Source of the DNA: Nymphaea colorata
Taxonomy: Eukaryota; Streptophyta; Magnoliopsida; Nymphaeales; Nymphaeaceae
Reading direction: 5' to 3'
DNA: 64,000 nucleotides
Assembly: GCF_008831285.2 (NCBI RefSeq)
Contig: NC_045146.1
Location: 23,639,703 to 23,703,702, forward strand
Shown here: one piece after another, positions 39,789 through 54,300 of the stretch
How positions within the stretch are numbered: position 1 is the stretch's first letter
Layout: each line of letters begins with the position of its first letter
Made by a program: the position numbers and the translations under genes
Notes under the pieces: model-generated
Seen by the model: only the letters and a program-made list of their open reading frames with translations
What the model was told of the DNA's origin: nothing
The model's database searches: none

Positions 39789-41732
39789 AACCGGCGGCGG
39801 CTGAGCTCGGATGCCTGGCTGCTTTGAATGGCACATCTTCCCGAGTCTTTTGAGAGTGATAGCTATGACTGTGAAGGCAAAGGGAGCAATTCAGAATGTT
39901 TGACGCTTCCACTAATTTGAAGCGACGAGCAGAGTTCTACAAATTGATAATGACGTCGAACCGACAGCTGCGCGGCCGTCGAAGAAAATTTGTCCGATTT
40001 GCTTCTCGACGTGTAGCCATCTGAATTTTTTTCTCTATAGACTTTCACAGCACTTGTACATATATATCAGTTCTCGATGAACCTGTAAATAGTTGTTTCA
40101 GAAGTTCTTAGTCTTTGGCAATTTTTTTTTTACTCTTACAGAGTTTCACTTACATTGCATGTAACCGTCGAAACTTTGAAAGTGGATAATATGGCCAAAT
40201 TTGTGAATCAGTTCTACTGCTGGTTTTGGAGTCATTCGTAAAGCCCAATTAATAGCAGAAGAATGCGGTTTCTGCTAGAAGGGTACTTCATTGACAAAAA
40301 ATGCAAGCACTAGGTAGACTTTTTATTAGGGACGCCATGTTTCGGTGTCTATTGGCAATCTCCAACAAGTTTCTCCTCTTTCGATGCAGCAATTATTGGC
40401 AAGTTGGGATCGAGCAGTATGACAGCCAGCCTCGAGGTCTTTCTAAAGATCCATCGCCAGGTCCGCCTTCACTTACCTCATTCAAAATTTTCATTAGTAC
40501 TTGGAAAAAAGAAGAAGAAACAACTAATTATTAGCCGTGCAAAAAAAAAGTTTTTAATTGAAGAATACCATGCACGATATACAAAGAGAATATTTAAACA
40601 CGTCGCCCCATCTTCAAACATCAACCTGCCATTTTAATACAACAAATAAATAAGTAAATAATTGTAAAAAATCTATGCAAAAATATGTAAAATTTTTATT
40701 GTTGGCATGGAAAACTGTCCTCGCCAGCCTATACGTAGTAGCTCAGCTATTATGGCCACACGTACGTTCTTGATGCAGCCGGTGAGAATGACATCTATCT
40801 AGCTCCAAAAGTCACAAAACATGAGGGAATTGTGCGTTCACTTGTTTGGTGATCGTTTATAAATATTTTTTCAGCTGTAACCTCGAATATCATAGAGCCA
40901 TTCAGTTTTCCTGGTAAAATTTTCCTATTATTAGGATTAATTGTTTGATAATGTTACAGCGGCACCTTTAGTGTTTGTGAGGAGAGCCAGCGCCGAGCTA
41001 TCTTTATGGAATCAACGTAACAGGTGACGGGGGCACCGCATGGAGTATTAAGCTCGATATCGACTGCAACTTTATAGCGATCGAAGCAGATCATGCTCTT
41101 GCTGGCTGCTGGACAGTGATGGAAGGATTGAGTTTGTATAATTTACATACACATAGTCGTCGTGCATGAGATCTAACGATCGGCCAACCTCACCCTCTCT
41201 TAGTTAAGAATCAGGACAACCAATCACTTAAATAACCATTTTATAAGTCTTTGAAGATCTCTTATAATTTTCAATATGTGATTGAACGCTTGGAGCACTA
41301 CAATCTAAACCCTCAAGACATACACGTCCGTGCATATGGAATCCTAGGTCCGAGTGTTGAACCTACCCACTGAAGGACTAGGTTTGACGGATCCCAATAT
41401 ACCGCTTAACAGTTTTTGGTTTCAATCCTAAAAATTAGGAACTAAGACAATCAATCACCTAATTAACCTGTTATAAGTCATCCAACTAAAGTTTTGGGAT
41501 GTTATAATTAAAAGTTGAGTGAAAACTGGTAGTCTTATCATTTTATTTTTTTAGCCTCTAAGACAAGGATGACGACTGTTTTCAAATGACCACTCTCTTT
41601 TTTTTTTTTTCAAAAGTCATGAACTAAAAATCGGAACCGCGACAAGTTTGTCGCTCCATGGTAATGAAACGTCCACACACAGCACATGCTAATATGGTCA
41701 CATGGCAAGTCCTCTCTTTATTAGATACATTG

Positions 41733-41806
41733 ATTATTTCTTTCATACCATATTAAAGGAGTAGTATTAATTATTTCTTTCATACCATATTAAAGGAGTA
41801 GTATTA
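41733..41806. repeat. Perfect 37-bp tandem duplication
   Basis: The 37-bp unit beginning ATTATTTCTTTCATACC and ending GGAGTAGTATTA occurs twice head to tail with no mismatch. Identity implies a recent event. It lies in intergenic DNA and has no evident function. Confidence 0.95.
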
Positions 41807-44800
41807 TCAATTTAATATATAGTGTTTTTCTCACTGCTTTTATTGACATGTTGCCCATTCTTTTATACAAATGCGAAAAGGGCACATCCTTCATTACCTC
41901 TGGAGTTTTTCAAATGGTGGAACTTCATAATTTTATTAATGAAACTGATAAACTCCTAGGATACAAAATGAAAGCATATGAAATATGTTAAAAAGGGGCC
42001 ATGTGTGGTCACTTGGTCAATAATGTCTCTAGACTACTAGTACCAAGAAAGAAGACTGGCTGGACTTCACCATATTAATAGAAAAAGGATGGAAACATCC
42101 CTGAAGTTTCTCGCCATACTGGGCTTTTTGTCTTCCTCAAACGACTCAAGGAGGGAGGCAATTAAGATGCACGAGGGTTTCGTGTGAGTTTCATTTTGTT
42201 CTCGTGCCCGTTGAAAATAAGCATCACAACTAAATGCTTGATCAATCAGGACAAAAGATTGTGCTAAACTGGGTTCAAGCATAATGTCAAAAAATGATAA
42301 TCTTTTGCAGCTTTGCTCGACTCCTAAGTCAGTCAACTTCCAGAAGTCGTTCTTTGGATCCGTTAGCGCAGTTTCCTCGTCTACTTCGGCACATTCTTTG
42401 TTCATTTTCATATTAACACACTCCCAAGTGAGTATTGATACAAATGCAAACGGTAAAAAAAAAGAAAAAACAACACTTTGGGGAGTAGTTCGGGTGAAAA
42501 AAAGTCCCACCAACGTTATCGAAGCGGGACTTTTCGCTCCGAATTCGACTCCTAAAAGGGATGTGTGTCGCACTTTAGATGCCCAATCAAACACGGGAGA
42601 GGTTATCGCGTAATGGCATTTTAGGTATTTGTGAAAAAGAAATAAAACATTTTGCAAAAAAAAAAAAAGAAAATTCTTTGCTTTCATTTTTCCTCCATTT
42701 CTTACGATAGACCCGTCCTTATAACCTGCTTCATTCGTGTAGTTTTTGCCAAATTTCCAGTCCACTTCAATTCAAGTCAGGGTCGAGGGTTCATACCAGT
42801 CGAACAAAAATTTCTTTTAAATATGTTGATTTCACATCAGACCTTGGACTCGAGTGCCTCTCAGTCAAGAGCCGAATTAGAGATTTTTGGTCAACTATAG
42901 TTTCAGGGTCGAAATATAATTTTTTAAATATTTTATATAAATTAAACAAAATTTTTAAAATTTATAAGTAAAATTTTTTGTTTTTATTTGTTACATATAA
43001 AGGAGGCCGATGGCCCTTGCCAGCGAAAAAGATTTCTAGCTCCAAGTGGAAGTGGAGTACTTAAAAGACTAAAGTCAATATATCGTCTCTTTCCTACGCG
43101 CCTTTTGGTGTAGTTAGTATATAAAGCCCCTACCTAATTTCAACTTGCCGATAAAAAGTGGGATTTACATTTTCAAAGTATGGAGCTTGAGAAATATATC
43201 GTGAAAGTTCGGATTCACAGCATAGGCGTTTCTCTAACTTCTAAAAAGAAACCGATGGCTTTGTAGATGTTCAATTCTACTTTTGTAAGCTCATCCTTTT
43301 TCTTATCGTGATTCATTTTTTCTTAAGTGTGCTTTAGGGCTTTAATGACGCAAGTACAAGGCAGCGGTGGCGGCGGCAGCGGCGAATTTGGTTTATAAAT
43401 AAAAAAACGTTTTGTTCGTGGTGATATAAAGCAAAAACAGGACGAGAAATATCGACTCGGCTCATGGTGAACTTGGCTCAACTTGACTCACGAAATTGGT
43501 TACCATTGATCGTCAACTAAGTTAAAGCGAGTAGATCACAGTTCATTTGCATGTTCAAGTCCCTTGGTGCCGCTAATTAGGCGAATAGCTGGTGAAAAGC
43601 TAGTTGTTTCATGACCAAGTCAACAAGCCAACTCGATAACCCATTAACATCAACCTGGTCATCTGTTGGTTTGAGTCCAAGTCACGAATTTGCCAACTAT
43701 GGTATTTGGGTGAGTGGCGAATTTTTTTCGCCCAAATATGGTTTTCTCGAATTATGAATGAAAATAAAACAACTAGCATAAGTTTGTAACAAGCAATGGG
43801 GTATAGGCCAGCATTTAAAATAGGGCCTTGATCGGCCTCATAACTTATTAATCTAAAAGAAATTTGAAATTAATTAAAACTACATGCCAACTCCTCCGAA
43901 GCAAAAAGGGTAGAGAAAAACATAAGGAAGAAACGTTCTTCAAAGATAATTAAGATTATCATAACATTTTAAATATTAAGATAGCAAAATAAATTTTGTT
44001 GTTCATTACGAAAGTAGGAATTTTAACTGACACCTTGTCAAACACATGTACGATAGTCACCTTGTCAAACAACGGCCAATTGACCATTTCAACAAGCCCC
44101 TGAGACAATAAATCCAGGGTCCAATCGTCCATAAAATCAAACCTCCAAAAGGACAAAAGGCCATACAAGGCGGACTTGGAGTCACGAGTAACGACACCGC
44201 AGACGGAACCCATGCGACAATATGGAAATTCAGAGAAAAGTGGAGACCAATTTCACTCTAGTCTACGGACTTGATTCCTTATAAGTATGTAAGTTGGCAC
44301 CTTGACTCATTCCAATCAAACAGGTGTAATGTGAACGCACCATATAATTTTTAGGTCATCACAATATATTATGATTCTGAATTTTTGAAAATGAAACTTT
44401 TGACGGGATGCCATGTATTTCCACCAAGATTTCCACAAGGAAAGCAGAAAATAATTCCTTAAAGGGGTCGTTTGACTCATTGAAAATTTAAAACATGAAA
44501 GAAAGCTTCCAAAAACTTGTTTCAGGAATCGAGGAAATGGAAACAAATTCTAAAAACTTATTTCATGAATCGAGAAAATGGAAACAAATTCTAGATTTTC
44601 AAAGACAAATTTTTTAAAATTTGAATTTTATTTCCATTGCTACCCACCAATTTTTCTACCTTTTTTCGAATTGAAGACGATTTAAATCGACTTTAAAACC
44701 AAAGCTCGTATTGACCTTGGATCGGAGCCGGTACAATACACGTCAGCCGATACAACCCGATACGAAGGCGTATTTATGGCACTGGTTAGTGGTAGAACAA

Positions 44801-45169
44801 GCAACAATATAATATGCCCGGATCCACAGTGATCTGATATAAAACTTATCTTAGAATACGAATCGGACCTTAAATCCATGGTTTGAGGACGAGCGTGATC
44901 CAAGTTATTCTTGGAGATAATTTTCCACGTTAGTGAAAGTTGGAGAAAATTGTCCTTGCATTGCATGGGGGAAGGTTCGAGAGATTGATCTTGTGCCAAA
45001 CAATAATATGCCTGACAACCGGCGATGGCCCACAAGGACCTAATGTCCGATACACGCTGTCCGGGATGGGTCTCAAAATTTTGGGGCAACGACCCCAAAT
45101 ACAAGGACAAACGAGAAAAACTAAATAAAAGCCGTCTGCAGAGAAACAAGCAAACAAAAAACACCGTCT

Positions 45170-45196
45170 AATATATATATATATATATATATATAT
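45170..45196. repeat. (AT)n microsatellite
   Basis: About thirteen AT units in intergenic sequence. Confidence 0.9.
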
Positions 45197-47010
45197 TCAA
45201 ATATACGAGGTTCCTGATAGCTAAAAACCAAAAATCTGTGGCTTGCTGAAAGCTGCACAAAAAACTATAATCTTTTAACGACATATTTTAATTTGAACTC
45301 CCCTGTTTAGTTAGATTATCATTTTATGTTTCATAAATATGCATAATGAATATATTATTTGTTATGTGAGTGTCTACGCAGTGGTGGACATACAGCTGCG
45401 GTTGCGGTTGGTTCCTCACACCAGCCCCATAAAAGTTCATTATTTTTGTATTGAAACATTCTGTTTTTTGCTCGTTTGTATACAGTGGATGCCCCCGAAG
45501 ATATCTGCGTTATTGAATTAGAGCCCCTCAACCTAAATTTCCTTGATCAAGTTATTTAAAATTGCTCTGCACTCACTGTCGACACTTTAATTTGCTTCTA
45601 TTTTCTCATGGTGTTTGGAATTACAATGACTTCATTTGAAGAACTGTGAATTTAGAAGGTATTCATGAGCTAATCTTCTTCAGTTATGCGGTTGATTCAT
45701 CTGGTGATGAATTTACTTTGCATAAGCAACCATTTTAGTTTCATGTCAGCTTAACCAAAAACAATACAAAGAGGTACCATCGCTTCACTTCCCGCACTGT
45801 TTGTAAAACACAAATTGAAGAGATAAAAGATTATATATGTTTTCTTATTCTACAATATCGACGGGATATGATCAGGGCTTTTTAAATTCGTTAATATCAG
45901 TGTAAACGTATTTCGAGTTAAAAAGCAAAAATCGGCTGTCTTGTTTATACACGACTTACATAAACTAGTAAACAACTAGTACACGTTTGAAAGGTTCGCT
46001 AACAAACTGTAAAATATGGGAAAATGAAAAACCAGATTTGAGCAAGCAAACGTCAATCTTAAGCTTTTAAACCAGACAGGAGACGCATGGGAAAATCTAT
46101 GACAGTTTTCAATCATATTGCCATTGTATAGATGTAACTACCATCCAATCGATCCTGCTCATTTAGCTGGTTTCTTTGTCATGTCACAAATTTAATCATG
46201 CTTAGTATATGATGAAACTCAAACTTCTATGGTTCTGGAAATATTCTGTTGTTCGTGATTCTTGAAGATGAAAATCTTGACTTTGAAACGTCGAACTACA
46301 CGTTGAACTTAAAATAATCAGTAAGTGATCCAGTTGTTACTTTCCTTTCTTGAGGTTAGATTACGCAGACAAATCGTAATATATACATAACAATTCTGCT
46401 GGTACACTGTTGCATTTAATGCTGATCCAGGTCCCAGTCTTGCTGGTTCCTGCGAATCTGGTGTAGACAGGGGACAACTAGTAGTGTTCAAAGCTCTTGA
46501 ATCTGGTAAAAGAACAGAGCCAACGGGCCCGAGTCTTGTTCTTTGCTTGACGCACGACCAATTTAAGAAGCAGGAGAACCATTTAAGAATCCAAACAATG
46601 TCGTAGTCAGAGTCAGTAATGCCAAAGGACATGACGAACTTCACCAGAAACTTCAATTGACTTGTTCAAAGACTTGCAGAGAGCGAGAGACAGAATAGGG
46701 ACTGATGGATTTCCTAGTAAGTCTTCTTGACCCACAAGATATGCGCGTGAGGACTCTTTGGATGCAAATTTACATTCACCATTGAAACGTGATTGGCTTG
46801 GCTGGAGAAGAAGGGTCCCAGAAAATAGCGCGTGGGACCTTCAGTCTTGTTCTCATTTTCTACCTCTCAAGTGACTTTCCATGAGCAGTCGATTAGGTGA
46901 TGTTACAGTGCAAGCTCTCCCCTTCCAATTCCATTTAAATATCAGATGGTATCAGCAACCTCAGCACTCGGCAACCGATTATACCCACATCTCCCCACCT
47001 CCTCCTCAAC

Positions 47011-48368
47011 ATGGACAGAACCCTGAGACAAGATATTGATCTCCCTGGCTTTAGGTTCCACCCCACTGAAGAAGAACTGCTGGGATACTACCTCAAGAAA
47101 ATGGCACTAGGGAAAGCTCTCCATTTTAATATAATTGGCACACTGGATTTGTATTCTTATGATCCTTGGGAGCTGCCAAGTACTTGACAAAGCAACCCCT
47201 GCTTCCTGCCTTCACTGTGTCATATAGTTTGTATGTTACAGTTAAAGTTTCTCCATGCTTCTGATTATGATGTTAACTTGGTTGACAGGGAAGGCGGAGA
47301 TGAGAGCAGAAAGAGAATGGTACTTCTTTGTTCCTAGAGATAGGAAGAACCAGAGTGGAAGGAAACCGAATAGAATTGCAAAGGGAGGCTTCTGGAAGGC
47401 AACTGGAACCGACCGGCTGATCAGAAGCGCCGCTGATCCAAGATGCATCATTGGGATAAAGAAGACCTTGGTGTACTACACAGGTAGAGCACCCAGGGGT
47501 GGCAAAACTGACTGGATCATGAATGAGTATAGGATGCCAGACAACTGTCAACAATGCAAGGTAATTCATCTCTTCTGCTTAACTACATGAACGCTCTGTA
47601 ATCAGCACGCCAATCTGCAGAGTAGGTTTCTGGTCGCTCATCATACTAAACATTCAATCGAGTCTAACAATTCTAGTGTGTCTGCTGCTATATGAGATAT
47701 CACCAAAGTCCAAGAACTGCAAAGCTTCTGCTATCAGCAGAATTATTGGAGTTACACTTACTATCTGAAGTTGGTTCGGGTTCACATGATGCATGCAACA
47801 TTTGCATAACATAGAGTTGTCACTGTTAAGCGTGTTACTGACCTTCTGCTTTGCTTATGAACAGAGGGACATAGTCTTGTGCAAGATATATCGGAAGGCG
47901 ACATCAATTAAGGTGTTAGAGCAACGAGCACTGGAAGGCAATTCCATGGAAGCGATTCAGGGGAGTCACTCGACAACTGAGACTGGCTCTTCCTCTGAGC
48001 AGGAGTTTTCGCCAAACGTCGACCCCAAGCCCGAGATCATAGAGGACGACCAGAGAGGAAACCACGAAGTTTCTTCTCAATTCGGCGGCCTGCAGTTTCA
48101 AGAAATCGCCAGCGAATTGGTAACAGGTACCGTTCAAATTCCAGTGGCCATGTCCAGGGAAAACTTGACTAAACTTCAGATGCCCAAGGCCAACACGGAC
48201 TGGTGGACTCAAGATTCTTCCATGGCGTACAGCCCTTGGATGGACAACTGGAATCCTGACACCATACTCATCGACCACCATATGATCTCACATTTTTCCC
48301 CTACCCTTCTCCATGATCCACAGCTTGTAAGAGACCTAGAGCAAAAGAACGCTCATTTGGGGAACTAA
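47011..48368 (+). CDS. NAC domain transcription factor (3 exons, 314 aa)
   Basis: Exons 47011..47179, 47289..47560 and 47865..48368 join in frame with GT-AG introns. The N-terminal NAC domain (about residues 11-160) shows subdomain [21 protein letters not shown] with [12 protein letters not shown] and [11 protein letters not shown], the DNA-contacting [12 protein letters not shown] with [21 protein letters not shown] and NEYRMPD, and E with [12 protein letters not shown]. Two introns within the NAC domain are the usual family arrangement. The C-terminal half (about 160-314) is Ser/Thr/Gln/Asp-rich with several aromatic residues, as expected of an activation region. NAC proteins are plant-specific nuclear regulators of development, senescence and stress responses; which target set this one controls cannot be read from the sequence. 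No transmembrane segment is present. An AT-rich ATTTAAATA element about 75 bp before the ATG may serve as TATA. Confidence 0.93.
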
Positions 48369-51300
48369 TCCCTGCTGCGTGACTCTTTAGAAAAATTCCC
48401 TTCCTTTTGTTCAAATTCTGTGTAGCGAAAAACTAGGGAGAACAAGCTTTTCGTTTTCTCGACTGCTGTAGCTGACGGTAAAGAGATTGTAATATTTTGT
48501 GGTTCTCGACGGTGGGGAAGTTTCAGTAGCTGTTGTTCTTCTCACTTTAACAGAGTCTCATTCTCTCACGACTTCTTCCTGCCTTGTTTTAGCCTTTCCC
48601 GTAAAGTTGAAACGGGAAGCAGTTTCCGTAGTCCTGTAATATATTTCTCTGAAAGAAATAGAAACTTCCTTCTGTGTGGGGTCAACCATTGGAAGAATCT
48701 GCAGTCCAGATAGTGACGAGGAGAAAAATTTCAGCGTTTCACATCTTATCTGTACCACCATCATTAAAGTAGACGCAATTTCACCTGCTTTCCGCCCTTT
48801 CTTAAGAACAATGTAACGGAGGCCTCGAGTGCTGCATCTAATTTGGCGACTTGGTTTGTCGCTTGGGATCAGACACCGACTTAAACCCAATGAAGTAATT
48901 TTTGTTGCAACCTTGGATGTATCGGTCGTCACCTCTTACATGTACCCCTCAGATCGGTTGCTGCGCAATTTCATAACTTTTACAATCAAAAGCATACCAA
49001 TGATTTGCTGTATCCGAGATCGTTATAAAGGATGTCAGACTAACAAGAGTTGCAGAACACAGCTGGATTGTTTTTAGGGACAGTTTCGCAGTCAGAACAA
49101 TTTCTAACAGTTAAACTGAATCTACCACAGAATTAGCTCAAAAAAGGGTCTATAAGATTCATGTAACACTGGTTAATAGTTATAAATTGTTTCCTTTGCC
49201 AAACGGACTAAGAGTTACTTGGCTTGGACATTTCAATTCCTACCATAAAGCCGTAGCATAGTTGGTTGGACTGGCTGATATGGAAATTGCACATATTCAC
49301 ATGGGTATTACTTCCCTGACCCTACATGATAGAGTGTGCTATCAAGTTGAAGGTACACGGTTCCACCGTGGAACGCAATGTAACCGTAGAGCACTCAACC
49401 CTGGATTCAAAAAGAAAGGAAGGACTGGACTACCTGATGAAAAATGCTTACGCTAAAAGTAGAAAAAAACAGTTTGTGAACATCAACTAGCCGATGAAAC
49501 ATCATGTGGAAGACAAAAAAGGTACCCTGAAAGGGCCATTCGTATTATCTACAATTTCGATGAACAGCATGAATAAAATTTATTTTCAAAGATTTGAAAG
49601 AAAAACATTATTATAAAAGGCCATATGGCTAAGATTGAATTATCATTCGGCAAAAATGGTGTAGCCGTGACACCGGCATTGACAACTTCAGCAAAATGAT
49701 ACAGCTCCGGCAACTCTGGCTTTGCCAATGGGAGATGGAACCGATACATTGTGATATTTTCTATTGGAATACAAAAAAGTAAAGCCTCCTAGATGAGAAC
49801 TCGTTCCGAGAGCAATTTAGTTCCCGAGACTGCCTTTTCTTGGGTCAGCGACGATCGATTTTCCAATCCCTTGACCGGCTCTGTTGCTATAAGCCAGGGG
49901 GGAGGATTTTGTTTTTTGGGAACTCAATTGCAAGGTTACTCAGTCAAACGACCACGGTCTGTTCATAAAAAAAACTGTGATTTAGTTGTATCAACCAAAC
50001 CCAAAAACCGTTTTTAGGAACCTTTTAAAAAACTTGGTTTTCACTAAGTTTTTACAAAACAGGGTTTTGAAGGGTGTCATCCAGAAGTTTTTGGACAAAA
50101 ATTTTGAATTTGCCTCAAAATTGCTATTGATTCATAGAACACTTGAATAAGTGTCCTGTGAATCTGCTCTAGTTTTCAAGTGAATTCATGGAAAACTTAC
50201 ATGCTGTTCCTAATTTCAAATGGCCTTGAAGGGATTTTCAGACTATATATATATATATGGCTGGACATCAAGACCGGCAGGTTTGTCCTGAGATTTTTCT
50301 GAAGCAGAATTAGGGGCATGATAACATGTTGTTGTGCAAAGATGGTGTCTTTCCTAAGACGGCTCCGATTCTCGATATGTTATCGAGCTGACTATTTTCT
50401 GTTGTATAAAGTAACATCACTGACGATGTAAATGTTTTACAAGGCAGTGTTGCCCTTGGGGACTCGACTGGAAAAATGTACTACTGCAGTGAAGTTATTT
50501 GGATTTGCTTCAATAATGTGGCGGCGGAAGTGATGATGCCACTGTGTTGTTCTGGAAGGGCGATCTTCCCCCTATGGATGGCATTCCATATGTTGTGGCT
50601 CTTATCGATCAGCGATGGTGGTTTCACTTCTGATTTAATCTCAATCTCCCTTCTCCTTCTGCATATTGGATGTAGAGAGGTTAAAGACAGGGCTTCAGTC
50701 CTTGAAGATTGGGATCCAGATATCCCCATATTATTCTGTAATTCTCGTTATCCATTCTTTTATACATGGTTGTGCAGGTTGTGTTCTTTTCTTGTACATA
50801 TGGTGTTGTTTTCTCATACATATCTGTGCATTGTTCTTTACTGAAAATATAGAACCGGCTCTTGGAACATTTGATTTATGGAATGACACTATAACTTTCC
50901 AACCCTTCATATGCATTGGCAGTGGAACCTTATTAAGCATTCAAATAAGGTGAATTACGAATTGGTTTCAGGTATTCCCATACTAAATCTTTCGCTAGAA
51001 GAAAATCACAACTTATTTCTGAAATACAACCGCGTTTTATCCGGTCTTGACTCAGTCAGTCGCCGGGAATTTTCTGCACCGACCACAAAAAAAACGACAG
51101 GTTGAGGGCCACCCATGTACAATAAATTAATTTGTGGGGTCGGAGAATTTATGCTAGAATTGAAAGCTGAATCAGATGGGTCAGGCTGTCATTTTCAGTG
51201 AATTGAGCGATTCAGCTAAATTGATTAGGATCCACAAAAAGTAGAACCATAAGAATAATTTACAAATGGGCACTCATGTTTTGTGCCTATAACAGATCAA

Positions 51301-54300
51301 CCTTCAAGTTTTGAAAGCCAACAAGGAGGCCCTCAACTTTTAATCCATGCTCACAAATCACCATCGGTCTGAAGGTTGAGGACGGAAAAAGTTACTTAAC
51401 AAACAGGTATACTAAAAAAACTCCCTTATCTATTGCCTAAAACACCAACGTATACTTTACCTAAATACGACTAAAAAGAAGCTTTTTTCCCCCCCATTCT
51501 CATGCTGTTTCATGTTTTATATATTGTTATTGTGAATAGGGAATTACTTTTTGTGAGGGTTTATTAGGCCTGCAGATGTTTTGCTTGAACGCCTCCCATG
51601 TTTGTTCAAATATCCGCAAGATCATTCAATACAACAACGGATGTTCTTCGCTTCATTCCAAAGCCTCAGCAATATAAAGGGCCCCTCCATCATTTGTGTT
51701 TCCCCTGTTGAAAGAAACTTAAAGAATCAATGCCATCCCAAGCTTTCATCAGATAAGGTTGAGCGAGAACGTCACACAGGCAAGACTCGGGCACTGCCCT
51801 GCATGTGAATCGAACGTTTATCATCGGTTAGAATGCAGACTCAAATACTTCAGACAGGATCGATGCTTTCCTCGAAATGACAATCGTTAAGTAAGAGAAG
51901 AAGGGCGTGATGGTGCGGAAGAAGGATTAGAGGACGATAGGTGAACAGTGAGGAGCAGAAATGGCGGGGAAGGGGAAGAATGGAGATCAGCTGCAGGCGG
52001 GCAAGGGGAAGAATGGAGAAAAAGAGAGGAGTTGCCCTCCTCGCTGTCACCGTAGCAGGGTAATCTTGTCATTGGAAAAAAAAGCACCCTCCGTCTACCT
52101 CCGTGAGAGACGGTGGTGACTTGTGAGTATTGATTAAAAGTCGAGGGTCCCGTTGTTGTTGGGCTTCAAAACTTGTAGGCTCAAAACATCCGCGCCCATA
52201 TGTAATTTTTTCTAACCATATTGATTTATTCAAAAACGAACATAAAAATAACTAAATTGTGGTAGAGGCATTTTCTTGTCATATAACTTCGTTTAATTCT
52301 GTTTTTTATTTAAGATTTCGTTATATTCAGGTATACCTATAATATATTTTCTTGAAAAGTTTTCAGTGTGGCAAAAATTGGCACTGCAGGGCATCATATA
52401 GAGCTTTTTCTAATACTTTGTACTAGAAAGAGGCTTCAAGTTATGTTACATTTTGTACTAAATCAGATATTATAGTTTCGGTTCTTTGTTCGCATCAAAA
52501 GGGGTGAAGATATTCCCTTTTTTTTTTCTTTTTTTTCATGTTATACAGGCCAAATGAGAATGAAAGTAATAGCCTATCTTCTTGTGCTAATCTGTCTCAC
52601 GAATGGGATCTAACTCCAGCTTATTCCACTTGTATTTATTTAGATCGGAAAACCATTCGTTTCCGGAAAATTGTTGTTTTCTGTTACTTTCAGAAGGCAA
52701 ATTTGAATTGCAAAGACCCTGTGATGCAATTCACTTTCCCTTCTCACACGATACCATGGCAGAACTCGGTCCACAGAAAGTGGGTTCACATCCTGTCAGA
52801 CCAAACAAGCAGAGGTCGAGCTTGTTCAAATGTGAGTCATGAGCACAGCCCAAACTGTCTTCTGAAGTAAACAAGCTTAAACCACAACCGATTCCTCCTG
52901 TGTTTCTCCAAAAACTCGGAGGAAATGGAAGCTGAAAATTCCATGATCAACTCAACTTTGATGTATACTGTACACTTTATGATCTCACACGTAAACAACC
53001 TACAAGCAGACAAAAAGACGGTTGTTTAAAGCAACAGATTCTATAGCCCCATTGTCTACTTCAAAGACTGGAATACAAACCCAATAATCAACCACCACGA
53101 ACATCGCATGAGAATTATGATCTCAGAAGCCTTAGCATGCAAATCACTAACTCATACCAATTCGATCCTCCTATGCACGGGATTGCTACAAGGACACCAA
53201 GAAACTCTGAATTTCCATTTACCTTTTACATTAACTCCTCAATTTATCTTTTCAATTCTTCATTGTTCCACCAATTCAGTATGAAGTCCTGTTAATTTGT
53301 ATCCTCTCAAAAACAGGAATTCTTAAAAGCATGTCGATCAACAAACGTCCATGCAACTGAATACATCTTATCATGGAAAAGGTTTATGTTGATCATCACT
53401 TGCACGAAATCTCCAATTCCTCTCACTGCTTACTCTCATTGCACATTGACCATGCATGTTAATACTAAGAATAACTAGGACCTTTTGAAAATCCAAAGGC
53501 TAGTAGGTACCAAATACCAATAATCTTTAACCTGATCTTGATTCAAAAGGCAAAATTGAAGACTTCCATGATGTAGCAAATCCACAACAAACATGGAGTT
53601 TCATATAATTTTAGTATGTGACTTGCAAAGAAAACCCTGAAGACCCATACATTAATGCTTCAACATGAAGCAGCACACTTCCAATAGACACATATGTTCC
53701 ATGAGTTTAAAGCATGCCTGAAGGTATATGGCTGTACACCTAAGTACCAGTAGTCCCCAATAGAAAAAAGATAGAACACCATCAAAGAGGAGAAAAATGC
53801 TTGTGTTTCTACATGCACAGCCAAACATCTGGTAAAAATATGCTATCATGACAAGGAGAATCTGACTCGATCACCAGATCAGAAATCAACAGTTTTGACC
53901 CTAATATGCATATTGCTAATAGAAAGTTAAAGATACTTCTTCACAGATATGATCTAAATTTTTAACCATCATGAACCCCAAAATGGGTTTTCCATCTGAT
54001 GTGGGCCAACCCTTATGAATGTCACCAAGAATGGATCCAAATCAGTAGTTGAACCCTAATCCAGATAACTCATAATTTTATCGGCTATTGCCTTCCATTG
54101 GTAGCTTTTCCTAGTTGAGAATGCTTCATTTCTGCTGCTTGATTGCTTGCTCCCTCTGGCAATGGTCATCCACCACTTTTAAACTTCATTGCCCCTCATT
54201 TAATTATGCATATCACTTTCCTAGCCCTACCTCATATTGCTGCCAAGGGAGAAGGTCCCAATGCCCTAGACAATTGGGCCCAAAGACTTCCAACCACATC

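Noticed and set aside
40980-41130. Possible RNase H or lectin-like fragment (text such as CNFIAIEADHALAG)
   Set aside because: Short, with no catalytic or sugar-binding signature and stops nearby. I could not tie it to a family.
43080-43160. tRNA-like stretch with GGTGTAGTTAGTA
   Set aside because: No B box follows at the right distance and the fold cannot be drawn as a tRNA.
44682-45164. 160-codon minus frame
   Set aside because: Its translation has no recognised motif and includes part of a GATAC repeat patch, so repeat-derived chance openness is more likely.
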